A DNA stretch of 64,000 bases, taken from positions 3,423,072-3,487,071 of the forward strand of contig VZRN01000634.1 in the NCBI GenBank assembly GCA_013397935.1, written 5' to 3'. Source of the stretch: Dasyornis broadbenti. Its lineage: Eukaryota; Chordata; Aves; Passeriformes; Dasyornithidae. The stretch's first letter is position 1. Each line of letters begins with the position of its first letter. Of the stretch, positions 1 through 12,500 are shown piece after piece. The position numbers and the translations under genes are program-made. The notes under the pieces were generated by a model. It had not been told where the DNA came from. It saw only the letters and a list, made by a program, of their open reading frames with translations, and ran no database searches.

Positions 1-1264
1 TTTTTCTGGGGAAGGGCTTTTCTGCTTTCATTTCTAATTGAGTATTAGTTGTGAAAGAAGATAAAAATTGGCTCGTTTCTATTAAAAGCTCAACAAAAAG
101 TAATTTATTAACTATTTTCTACCTAAGATCACATGGAAAACACAGTATTTGAGATTACAGATTCACGAGTTTAATCTTAAGACTCTGAGTAAGGTATTAT
201 TGAATTATATATAAACAACAATAATCAAGATTGCAGACATTATTATTTTACATTTAAGGGCATTTTCATTGAAAAGTTGACTACTGTAATGCAATAATCC
301 TACACTTTGGAGTGAGTTTTATGGGTATAGCTTTATGAATATGCATTGCAGAGCTGTTTTTCTTTTCTAACTTTTTATATAAAGTCTCATATGCTAATTC
401 CCACTGCAGAGAATCTCTGATGAGCCCTGACTTTACTTCTAAGTTTTACTTTCATTTATTACAGACTAACATCAGAACACTTTTTCTCAATGTTCAAGAA
501 CAAAGTTTACTCTACTCAAAGGCCAAATCATGTGTAAAAGTCCAAACAAAACCCAGCATATTTGGAATATGCAACGGCATAATGATCCAGTATCTGTTTT
601 TCCTGTAAACAGCATTAATTTTAATAATATTTTTACACTATGGTGCAAAATTAGTCAGTCTTTCTTGGTGTTTATTGTGGGTCATTCTGCTTACAAAACT
701 CACATGCAACAGCTTTTTCTACTCATGATGGTAGTTTTAATCAAAAGTTTTAAAGACTGGATCAGATTTCCAGCTGTAGGTTCAGGAAATGCTACTTTCA
801 AAATCTTGTGCTGAACCCGACAGTTTCGAAGCTGTGGTCACTCAAAAGCTTCACGTGCCAAGGTCCGAGATGAGACAGAGACTCCCCTGTGTGCAGTGCC
901 AGCAGGTTCTGGCATCGATCGGCGACAAACTGCAGCTCTGCTCTGGGGCTGCTTCACTGAGAACCACAGAACTGCAGCGTTTTGCTCTCATTAAAACAAC
1001 TTCATCTACTGCACAGCAGACGCTGATGTTTTATCAGCCACTTCATCCCTCTCACGTCATGGAGTGGTGTGGAAACACTTTGCTTGCCCAGTGAGATGCT
1101 GCTGTGTACAGATTGTCTGATATTCCAAGGCAGCTTTGCAAAGATGTACTCTGGGTTTCAGTGAACAATTCCCAAAGGTATTGTTGGAAAACATCCACAG
1201 ACTTCACACAGTTTTGAATGTCTTGGATTTCTGCTTATTGACCCTGACATAAGTGAATGTTTGG

Positions 1265-1296
1265 GTTTTTTTGTTTTTGTTTTTTTTTGTTTTTTA
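1265..1296 (+). repeat. T-rich run with G interruptions
   Basis: Four blocks of T separated by single G. Low complexity. Confidence 0.85.
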
Positions 1297-3351
1297 AGGA
1301 GTCACTGAATAATACAACATAATTACTTGGAATTATTTCCAACAGAATACAGTGCAAGATGAAATATTGTGCTTTGTTTTATTTTTCTCTCCTATTTTTG
1401 CTTATGTGGTGAGACATCATTACTGTAACAAGAAGAAAATGTAGCACTGTGAGTACTCGATAAAATGCTCCCAGTGCCTCCAGGCTGGTGTGATCCTCAC
1501 CCTACACCTACCCCTCATTTACAGCCCTCTACAGGCTGCTTGCTGCTTGGAAATCTGACTTAGCTTCACACTTTTAGATAATGCCCTAAAGTTGTTAATG
1601 CTAACACCATGCTTAATTTTAACCTCTTTAGTTCTAAAAAGTGTTTTGGTGAGGTTCTCAAATTTCCCTTCTTACCTCTACTTTACTGGCTTCTTTGGAT
1701 GGAGCAATAAAATTTTATTATTTGCGTTATTACAAAACCAGGAGCCCTAATTATGAAATAAAAATGTGTCTGCTCATAAAGAACAAAACACAGTAAGGCA
1801 AGTGGAAGACAGATGCAGGTTCATTCCCTAGTGGGATGAAATAAGACACAAGAAATGACAAGATCCAAAAAACCAAAAATGAAAAAGGAGCATGGCTGAC
1901 TGTTAAAAGCATCTGATGGCTCAGGTAAGGTGAGAATGGCTTCAAACTAAAACAGTGTGATTAAAAGGTTGGTAACAATAGTTTTAGCTGAGCTCAGAAG
2001 CTGGAGTGGGGTAAGATTGAGAGAAAGAGACCTCCAGACAACCTTAATTAGAATATTGCATAAACCAACAGAAAACAAAGAACAGAAGCAGAATTTTCAG
2101 GTGTTTGGTGATTTTAAAGGTTGAGGGGCTTAGGGCTTAATCATGTTTTTATTGTCAAGGGAAATGAAAGGAAAGATAAAAACAGTGCAAGACATAGAAG
2201 GAAATGTGATAGGACAAGCAGAACAGGTAGACGAGGAAGTAGACGAGAAACTTGTGCTCCTTTGTAATGAAGGATCTGTGTGATGGAGAAGGAATGTCAA
2301 ACCAACAGGAAGGCGTAGATAAACACCTCATTTTGTCAGGTTTTTTCCCAGAATAAAGCAACAAGATATTATGCAGCGATATAAAAATAAATGGAAGCAA
2401 GGGAAGAATAAGAAGGAAGCACAGATTTGAGAGAATTTTAAAATAAGTCCAAAAAGTGTTGGGTGCCACATGCAGGAAAAAGCTGATGGCAGTGTTGAAT
2501 AAGAGATCCGTGGAAGAGAAGAAACAACAGCATGCCTGAGAGGAAGAGTGCTCAATAAAATAGGAAAGAAAAGCTATTTTGGTACAGAGAAGTTTTGTAG
2601 TAGGGCTGTAGATTAGATGAAAATGAGAACAAGAACACACACAGCTCAAAAGAAATTGGGCATTAGCCTGTAAAGTGAAGCATCCAGAATGAGTGTAGGA
2701 TATTGCAAGCAGGAAACCAAAGAAGCAGGCAGAAATCTGCTGCTGCTGATGGGAAGAGCTGATTGAGGAGTAAATGTCGGGGAATTGGAGCAAGAAAGGG
2801 GCAGAGGAGCTGTTTGCAATACCGCTCTGGGGAAGGGAAACTGTGAAGAGAGCAAACTTGTTGGGAAAAAACCCAAACAACTCTGATCCAGGATCTGAGC
2901 ATGAAGCGTGTAAGGGCTTCCTTCTGTGTTTTGCTAAACATGCACCCATTGTGATCGTGCAAATACTGTAGAATTACCTGGGATTTACATCCCAGTTCAT
3001 CCACCTCCAAACCTCACTGGAGGCGATGTGAATCCTGTGCAATTCACAGCCCAGGCCCTGCTTTCGTTTCCATCAGAACCCACCCCCTTTGCCATGAGGA
3101 TCAGGGGGAGTCACGAGGGCTGAAAGCCTTGCAGAGGCAACGGCCTCACCCAAAGGACAGCCCTGACCAGAAAAGGATGAGAGAGCTCCTCACTCTTTGG
3201 AAAAACAAACACAGACACAGACAAACCCCAGCTCCCTGACGGGATGTGTCTGTGCAGGTGCTAAGGCTGTGACTCCAGGGATGAAGCTGTGACACACACA
3301 GCACAACATACACATTGAAGTGTACATTTGTATGAATACAAGTGCTCCTAA

Positions 3352-3373
3352 GTCTAGAAAAAGTCTAGAAAAA
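3352..3373 (+). repeat. 11-bp unit GTCTAGAAAAA in tandem
   Basis: Two perfect adjacent copies. No function is evident. Confidence 0.9.
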
Positions 3374-6300
3374 GTAAGATTTTTGGTTCTTGGGATAATG
3401 CTTACCATCTTTTGCACTGCCCATGCGAAAATAGCAGTGTTTGGGGCATTTTCTTCTTCCTTAGAAAAGTAAACAAGAATCCCTCAATTCTCCTCAGAAA
3501 GTGTGTCTGATCAGACAAAGCAGAGTGAGGTAGCCCAGAAGAAAGAAGCATCTTCAAGGAAGTTGTTCCCTGCTCTGATTCTGGAGAGAGCTGCCAGGAG
3601 CACTTCTGGTCCTCAACATGACTGCATTAGAGACAGGCTGCTCGCAGGAATTTACCAACATGACGACACTCAAGAAGGTTAATTGGAATTAACTAAAATG
3701 TATGAACTTTGAAGTGGATTAATTACATTATCCTAAGTCCTTGTGTAGCTATTCTTATTTAAAATTAAAATGATCTTCATTTAGTTTATGTTATTTCGCT
3801 CCTAAACTAACGATAAAATGAATTAAGATAATTTCAGAACTCATTTGCATTAATTTTCCTGTGTACACATGTGTAAACAAGCACCGAGATCCTAAAACTT
3901 AAAACCTCATTGAGTTTCATTAGGCTTATCAATAATGCATCAGAACTGTAAGACTGGTTTCCAGACACAGCTCTTAATGATGACAACATTTGGGAAGATC
4001 ACAATACCCAGAATAACGGAGACCACACAAATCTACCAGCTTTGTAAAGTGTTCAGGTCCTTTAGAAACAGAAATTCCTTCGGCAGAAAAACCTTTCTAT
4101 GCAGCTGTATTAAAAAATGGGTCAGAATAAATGGAAAGTTATATAAACATCCCGGTTTACACATATTTCACCTTTGAAATAACGGCATCCTAACGACAGG
4201 AGAAATCTGCAAAATCCGTCACAAACCCCAACATATGCCGTGATTATGATGCTGCTTGAAAGGCCAATGAGCATAAAACCCATGAGAAAACCTGCAACCC
4301 TGTAACACACAATTAAGATCAAACAAATTTTCCAGCAATCCTGCTGGATGAAGGTTGACTGTTTATTGAGGTTATCCAGCAAGCAGGTGATGAAAAAGGA
4401 GCTCTAATGAAATCTAAAGATATAACTCAGGTACTCTAAATAAAGTGCTGGAAACAAGTGTGAAGCCAGTGTCATGCCCAGTTTATCACATATGATTGGC
4501 AAAAAGCACAATTGCCTAACAGTTGTAATAAAGGGAGCTCTAAAAAATACTTTTAAAGATAACGCTTTCAGTGAAAATTTATTGCATTTCTTTATCAAAA
4601 CTGAGAAACGCAGCAAAAATACATCCACATGAGGGAATTGGCGGAAGGTTTGTTGTGTGACAAAATATTCCAGTGCAAACAACAAGAGTTCATAATGATC
4701 CAATAGATAAATTAAATCTTGCTTACTGAATAACACCAGGAAAGCAGCAGTGCCCTGAGTGCCCAGAACCACTGTGCAGTAATTAGGAGGCTTTTCACCA
4801 ACAAAATAATTACAAATTGCATTTTATCTGCCTAGTGGCTGAATCTTACTAATTATGGATACATAAATTGGCAGAGATGAGTTGTTTATTTAGTATGACT
4901 GTTAGATTGATTTAAAAAATGTGTATTTGAAATATAAAGCTTTTGCTATACTAACTCTTCCTGTAGAGAAGTTGTGACAAATGGGCCTAAAGATGTTCTT
5001 TCAGAATGGAATTCTCACTGTCTTTCATCCTTTGCTGGGACAAAACTTACTGAATGCCATCATAAAGAAGGGATAGAAAATACTGTAATAATGTAGATAA
5101 GAGGTAAGGAATGGGAATCAGGAGAGGCATTTTCTGTTTCTAAATCTTAAACCAGTATCTTGTGTGACCTCAGGTATCTAAACAGTTTCAGTTTCTCCAG
5201 TTTTCAACTTGTTTGTATCTTTTTATGATACATAAACCTAAAAGAGGTTTAAGAACATATAATTCAGCTGAATAAGTATTTTATTCCTTCAGCTCTTCGT
5301 CAGACTCGATGCTCTTTCTGCTCTGTTTTGCATCTTTTGGCCACCCACGATTTGTGCTGTAATTTTGAACAACCGTTATCCTTCCTCATCTCAGCCCAGT
5401 GCCCTGGCCGAGGATTTGCTGCTTTTTCACCATAATCAGGGCATTCAGAGAATAAAGAACAGCATTAGTCCAGCTTGCTGCTGGTCTGACTGCAATTATA
5501 AACCAGAGCTTTGCCTGGTTTGTGTTCATTAAACAGGAAGGTCACAGGTAGCTTTGAACTGACACTCATTCTTTGTGTGCAAACACATTCTCTTTCATGT
5601 CCTCACCCCGCCTCTTTCATACTATCCAATGTGAATTCTTTGACACTTCTTAAAATATTTTAAAGTGAACTTAGTTAAAAATTGGAAAAGTCAACTCATT
5701 AAATAACGTATTTGTAGTAAGAACCTTTTATCTTCCACTGAAGGCAATAACAAGAGTCTCTCTGAACATTTTCAATAGACAACAAACAGCTTCTTTGAGT
5801 TCAGAGCTTTCTGAAGTGACTGATCCTGACTTGCTCAGAAAGGTATTTTCCATATGCACTAGTTATATGCAAACACTGGGAAAAAAAGAAACATTTTGAA
5901 TTGCATTCACTAGAAGTTGTACCACTTTACATTCTTAGATTTTTTTAGAAATGCAGAAAGGATTTCTTGAAAGTCATGTGGCTTTCCTATTATTTCCTTT
6001 ATTTATTTATGATGGCTTGTTTAAAAACTAACTTTGGTTCTGGACAAACTGAGTGTGCACCGGCAGGAGCTCTGCTCAAGCCATGGTGTAATCTGCACAC
6101 TCCAGCGATGCAGTAACTGACAACTCTGTCAACAGGCATGTACCTAAATCCCATGTCAGACGAGAATTCTGACTGAAATCTAACTTTCATTTTTTTACAA
6201 ACTGTTCACGGTGGGATTCACCCCAAACTCACGGATAATCACATTACTCAGCAGTAAGTGTGCACTGTTGGTTGTATCCTGCATGTACACAGAGCAATGC

Positions 6301-7282
6301 AAGAAACTGATTCCACTACGCAAGCACCAGAACCAGTCCCCGACCTGCAGCTCTGTAATTCAGCAAGAAGCTGAGCTAGGAGCAATTATAGCAGGTGAAA
6401 ATTCTCACAGGGTGACTCAGTCTCAATTCTTTCCTTCAGTCCTTTCCACACAGCTGAAAAACAGACAGACGTGAGTTGAACTTGTTCCTATTTGATGTTC
6501 CTAGCTCTGAAATGCTCATCCAGGAATGCAAATTACAGATCCACGTCGATCCTGTAAATTATATCGCTCTAATGCTCCTCACACCTCAGCAGGCTCAAAC
6601 TTTTTGATACCATGGTATGTAGAAGAAGAGGAGCATTTTAAATACGCTCAGCTCTAATTCAGTAAAGAAAGAAAAGGAAGAAATAGTTCTTGTAAGCCTT
6701 CAGTTTCTGTATCTCGCACTGAAACTGCTTCTAAAAACAGCAGAGATTCTTGCCCATTTAAAAATGAGTTATTTGATGATTACCTCAAGGAATATTAGGA
6801 GAAACATGAGGATAATTCCATCAAGGCTTTTAAAAATCCTGTAGGTGATTTGTCTTTCTTTTTCTGAGGGTTAAGAATCTCATCTGTAATGGCAGCAACA
6901 ACCGAATATCTGCCATTGTTCATTCCCCACGGCTGTTCCTGAGCACCACATCAGCTTTCACAGGGAGCTAACTACCTCCACTTTTATTCGGAGCATGTTC
7001 TGTCTGCACTCTTCATTGGTTGGGTCATACACAATTTACTCTTTTATGCATTCTCATCTCATTTCTGCTTTCTTATTTAAATGCAGTGTTATTTATTATG
7101 GTGTAAAAAGAAAACACCCTCAACCCAAGGTGACTGCTAAGAGAAAAGAAGCACGAAGTAGTTTTGTCATTCCTGCCCGCATTGTGTCATTCCCTACATG
7201 CTTGTACCTAAAACTGGGAGAGTGGGACATTGCTGGGGGTTTCTCCAGGTTTTTATTTTAAAACTGTTTTCATGCTTCCACG

Positions 7283-7398
7283 GTCACAGAATTCTGAGTT
7301 GGAAGGGATCCACAAGGATCATAAAGTCCAGCTCTTAAGTGAATGACCCATATGGGGATGGAACCCACACCCTTGGTGTTATTTACACCATGCTCTAA
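7283..7398 (-). mobile_element. TguSINE1-type SINE (tRNA-Ile head, CR1 tail), 5'-truncated
   Basis: Read on the minus strand, 7398-7344 matches most of a tRNA-Ile (AAT) gene: TTAGAGCATGG, the anticodon arm region, and a B box GGTTCCATCCC (7355-7365) with one change from the GGTTCGATCCC consensus. It is followed by a short CR1-derived 3' tail (7343-7283) with the motif ccttgtggatcccttccaac and a degenerate ttctgtgacc end. The first part of the tRNA head, with most of the A box, is missing. The mutated anticodon region shows this is an old copy, not a working tRNA. The structure is that of TguSINE1, a songbird SINE mobilised by CR1. The family assignment is from memory of the consensus. Confidence 0.85.
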
Positions 7399-7549
7399 AA
7401 AATTATAGAGACATCAGTAGCCCTAATAAATCCAGGAAACAAAGAACTAGAGTCATTAATACACTCTGCAACAGAGTGTGATGTTGGCAGAATGGATTTT
7501 AATTGCTCTTGTTATCACTTCTGATTCTTTCTATTTCTTGTGAGTTTTT

Positions 7550-7566
7550 AAAAAAAAAAAAAAAAA
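7550..7566 (+). repeat. Poly-A run
   Basis: About 17 consecutive A, some 150 bases from the SINE but not part of it. Confidence 0.9.
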
Positions 7567-9554
7567 CAACTTTAAAATTATGAATTATGGCGTGCACAGT
7601 TTCTGAGTGGCTGTGGGATATGCAAACTTTGACCAGGCATTAGCAGTCCTGTGTGCATCCTCCCATTCCCTCACACACTGATTTCAGACAAATCACTGTT
7701 AAGATTGAAAAAGTCGAGTACTCGAGGCGATGATGTGCCTTGTGTTTGCGCCTGAGGCCTCTGCATGTGTGCAGTTTGACACAGTTTTGGATTATAAAAG
7801 CTTGGATGCAGAGGTTTATATCTAACACACAGCGTATTTTGTTGGTGTGTCTTCGTTAGTGTCAGTTGTTTAATTTTTACCGCACGCTTCAAACTCAGCT
7901 ATCAGGACAGACCTGCCCATCTCTTGACGAGAGAATTCTTCATCTCTTTACTACCACTTTGTCAGTTCCTCACTGGGGTATCCGACTCTCCACTGATTGT
8001 AATGAATCTGCTTTCACTGCGTCTTTTGAGGAGAAGTATGCGATGGACAGGAACTAAAGGAATCAAGGTGAGGAGCAATTAAGACTGAAAGTTCTCACAA
8101 ATGTTTGATGAACAGTCTGGGCAATTAGGAGCCAGCAGTTCAGAGCAGTTCACAGCCCTTCCCAACAAAGCTCGTCAGAAAAAACTGTGCAGGAAAGTTC
8201 CAGTTTGGAAGGAATTGATTTAACAAAAATTGTAACATACTGTGAAATACACTGTTACACTCACGTAATTAGACCTGGTCTGGGCGTCATGTTTAATTAA
8301 AGATATAATGGAAAATAAAATTGCAACCTGCTATCTATCCACCCTTATAAAAGATGACTTAAATCATCTTTATACCCAACTACCATTAATCCTACTCCAG
8401 ATGTGTTCAGTCTGCACCTTCATTCCATGAATTGTCCATAGTTGCTAATGCAACACTGCAGTGCAAGTCTGTGCGTTAGCAAAATCTCCATCTTGTTAAA
8501 ATAGAAACTCAGCAATGAAGAAAGATAAATAAATCCAACTCTTTGCTAAACAAAAAGAAACAGAAGTGCAGTATTGGTAATAAAATATTATTAGAATAAG
8601 GAAAGGACAATTGTGCATTCCTGTTATCTGCTTTGCACAATGCATTTCCCACTTAAGCTCTTAAAAGAAAAGGTGTATAACATGATGATGCCCAGGCAGG
8701 CTTTAGGTTCACCAGAAGAGATGCCAGGCATTTTATCAGTTTTGGTTTTCTCATCACGTACTTCACTTTTGCATTTCCACATGCGTGGCAGACATTCTGC
8801 TCACATCTCAGAAGCCTTATTTCTACTTTTCCTTCTTCAGGAAAGGGTTGCACATGACCTGTTAACAAGGAAGATCCGTACCCTGAGCCACCCTGTGCTC
8901 ACGCTGGGCCACAGGCAGGCATTGCTGCGGATACTCCACCCAGTTATGAGAAGGAATGGGGCAAGAGAGTCCTTTTCTGGAACCGGAATTATTTCCCATT
9001 AAGCTGCCTAATGACCCTAGGATATTGGTGAGCCCTAACCATTTCTTAATAATGGACATTATGACTCATCCATCCATCCCGCCTTACTTCTCAATGCACC
9101 ATTGAAAAGATAGGAAGCCATTTTACCAGCATGCCCTAATACATCACAGCAATTTAACTTCTAATAGATTTTATTATTGCTTTTAATTCTTTTTTCTTTC
9201 AAGGATATTGATTTTGCGAGTACACTATTCTTGCAATTAGATACAACTGTTTTTTCGGTATGTAATCATTTTTGCTTTGTAACTTTTGCAGGAGACAAAC
9301 TGCCTTAATACAACCCCTGATCTCTCTGAGTCATGTAGAGATGTTAAAATAACAAGGACATAAATATGATACACAAGTTAGTGAATACAAAACAACACTC
9401 TGCCTATAAGACACTAAAGGAATGCTTTTATTGCCTGACTTGTCAACACACTAAAACCTAAAGCTGCTCTGTACTGGCACACACACACACAGCACTTTGA
9501 AAGCAGCCAGGCAAAGCAGCCTGAGGTAACAGCTGGGTGACACAAAATGCTCTT

Positions 9555-9590
9555 TCTCAAAGTTCTCACAAGTCTCAAAGTTCTCACAAG
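9555..9590 (+). repeat. 18-bp unit in perfect tandem duplication
   Basis: The unit TCTCAAAGTTCTCACAAG occurs twice without mismatch (9555-9572 and 9573-9590). No further copies are seen. Confidence 0.95.
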
Positions 9591-12500
9591 AACTTCACCA
9601 GGAACCTCCACCGCAGCCTCAGACATCCTCTCCTCAGCAAACACAGCCTCCAGCCTCTGCACAAGTATTCTACAGAGAACATATTTCATGGTCTGCTTCT
9701 CTGTGAAGATTTACATAAACCCAGCAAGGTGCTCCAGTGAGAAGCGGGTGCTTTACAGGAGCAGGTCGCTGTTTGTTCTATCAATAGGACTTGTTTAAGC
9801 AGAACACTGTGAGCTGCTTCTCCTCTATTAACAATTTTGCTGCTGTTCTGCACGTATTAAGGAGCTTCCCCAGTGATGCAGAAAGGAGGCATTAAACCAT
9901 AACAAGAAACATTATTCGAGTATTATCACCAAAATTATATTTACTATTCACAGCATTGGCATTTATTTCTTTTGGAGAAATAAAGATTTAAAAATCACAT
10001 CCAGTTTTGTCAGCACCTTTTTGCACAATTAATGCCGATTGCTTTATGTATAACCTAGTTTAAATTTCTAATTTATTTTCCTAATCTATGTCACCCAGTC
10101 TTAGCTCTTTTATTTTTGGTACATTTAAAGCAAGAAATTGACATTTCCTTTAGATATCAGCAGGGTGGTACCAGTTCTCTTTTTTATGATTTATATGAAA
10201 ACATGGTCTTTGTTGTAATAGCGAGCTTGATTTTAGTGCACGCAGCATTTCCCCCTTGGTGCCTTTCAAACTCTAACTTGTAATTATCAATAGCAAATTC
10301 CTGCTAGAGAAGGTAAGAAATTAAGACAGCTACTGGTTAGCGTTCAGAAAAGATAAGAACCTTCTCTCATGATTCCATCAAAATTAAGTAGGACTTAAAT
10401 GGCACAAAGACGTCAGGCACAATCTGGGAACCAAGCTGCCTTTTTCCCAAAGCTTCAATGTGCACACCAACTCTGTAGCCCAAAACTGCCTCAAAACCTT
10501 TTGTAAGTAACAGCAGAAATTACCATAAAAACTTTCCTAGGCTGAAGTGATCGTGCTCTTTTCTCATCTGTAATTACCTCAGTCACAAAGAACAATCCAG
10601 ACCAACCCAAACACCTTTGGAACAACACAGATGTTACTGTGCTCCAAATCACCAGCAGCTGTCACTGTTCCTGTCTTAAAAAACAGTAAGAACGAATTCA
10701 GGAATTGGCCATTTTGTTTCTCTTTTTAGTCATGGAAACACAGTGACGTAATTTTTCTGCATTTATATCTTGTTCACTTCTAAAGAAAATAGGAGCTTGT
10801 GGTGTATGTAGCTTTTTAGGATCCCAAATACACACCTTTCCTCAGGAAAGAAAAAAAAAAGGCTCCTTCACCAACACGGGTAACTGAAATATTTAAAACT
10901 ATAAAACTGTCTAAGAGCATTATTGATTTTAGTGTGTGTGAAGCAGCTGAAGCATTAGACAGCAGCCATTCCCAGCCATAAACATTACCAGGTATCTCTG
11001 TATCTTCAGCAAACCCAGAACGCTGCTGTTAATGCAGCAGATTATTCACTTTGGAATCCTGGAAGTGTCCTTGATGTTCTCCTCTCTCTACCTCAGCCCA
11101 ATGGCAGCCTGAAGGGCGAGGCTAGCCGCCCTGATTACGATGTAATGCCATGTTAAGCACATACCCGAGCACTCGTCTTGCTGGGGACTTGTCCCTGTAA
11201 TTGCAGCTGCAAATCTGTCACATCTGGAAGCCTCTGGAACTTTTTGTGGCCTTATTAGATGTGAGAGGGCCAAGGCAGCTCAGTGGCACTGTGCTCATGA
11301 GAGGCAGCCCAGAACAACTTAACTGACCGTGTCACCCATTTTGCACCTATGCCTATCCTAATTCTAATTTAATAAGAAACAAAAAAAACCCCCAAGCCAC
11401 TCAAAGGTGTAATAGCCTTGTTTTAAATCACACACTGCACTGGGATTAGAAAATAATTATTATTCCTCTTTTAAAGTAAGCAGATTATCATGCTGCTAAT
11501 TATTCTCAAAGGAATAGAAGAGATGAGAAAATAATCTAAAACTTTTCCTGATGGAACTAAACTCATGACTAGGCTTAATAAGCTCATTATAATTACCAAC
11601 AACTTTTGCTTTGCTAGTTCCAGAAAGAATTGTTACTGGGATAACACTTGACGCTGACTTTCCACAAACACAAGTTCTGTTGGCTGCCTACACCATTGCC
11701 CAAATCAAGATGGCATAACCTCTCTGTAGTACTTTGGAAAAGAAGTTCATTTAAAAACAACAACAACAAAATCATAGATTTAATGGTAGTTTATGTCCCA
11801 CTGAAGGAATTCTCTGCAGCTGCTGCTACAGCAGCACAAAGCTTTGCATCTGCTATGCTGCCATCTAAAGGGTAAGAAAAAAGGGAGGAGAATTAGATTT
11901 TCCATGTGCTCTGTGGGAATTATGAGCTAATTGGCACTTGACCATCCAAATTCTAGGTTTTAATTAGAATGGCCCTTGAAACTGAGGGATGTTGGCTCAA
12001 TGTACTGGACAGGATCACCACCAGCAGTAGAGTAAAACTTGTACTTTGAGAGATTTCCTTACACAGGAATGTCAGGAGTCAAATTATTTACGGACAATTT
12101 ACAGCTCAAAAAATTAACAGAGGGAGCAGAGAGCTGCGCAAACAAGACCTTCAGTCTACCCTTTCCGTGCTCTGTGACTGAGTAAGCAGCCAAATCCAAG
12201 CCCTCTTCAGTCGTCCTCCTTAGGCCACCTCTGCACTGACTTGAAAAGAAACTGGAACCTGGGAAGACAAATTAATGAAGTACAGGATCGTACTCACCAG
12301 GTGTGTTTTCCCAAGAAACCTACAATGCTAAGTTAAAAACTTAGTAACATTGTAATTTTTGTAGTTTATCACAGTTTTCTGTTCATTCATTACTATCAGG
12401 TTTTTTTCTAAATTATTTCTAATTTCTGCTGCTACATTTTGTAAGCAAACAAACAAAAGTTACAAAATAATAGTTCAGGTTTCATTAAGATTTTAATGTC

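Larger units (their letters stand above)
1..7282. other. Unique AT-rich DNA with a purine-skewed block, presumed intronic
   Basis: No gene is recognised. A T-rich run lies at 1265-1296. From about 1740 to 2960 the plus strand is conspicuously rich in A and G, which leaves the minus strand nearly free of stops and gives a 264-codon open frame (2155-2949). An 11-bp unit GTCTAGAAAAA is repeated in tandem at 3352-3373. Confidence 0.5.

Noticed and set aside
5571..5585. Possible start of the next protocadherin exon (a Cys-Thr-Gln triplet read on the minus strand)
   Set aside because: The residues after CTQ do not continue as the family's ECL/GHSD/CWMP block and there is no acceptor. The match is three residues only.
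7344..7398. tRNA-Ile gene
   Set aside because: The 5' part, including most of the A box and the acceptor strand, is missing. The anticodon region is altered and a CR1 tail follows. It is the head of a SINE, not a functional tRNA.
9555..9590. CRISPR-like direct repeat
   Set aside because: There are two adjacent copies with no spacer, in a vertebrate genome.
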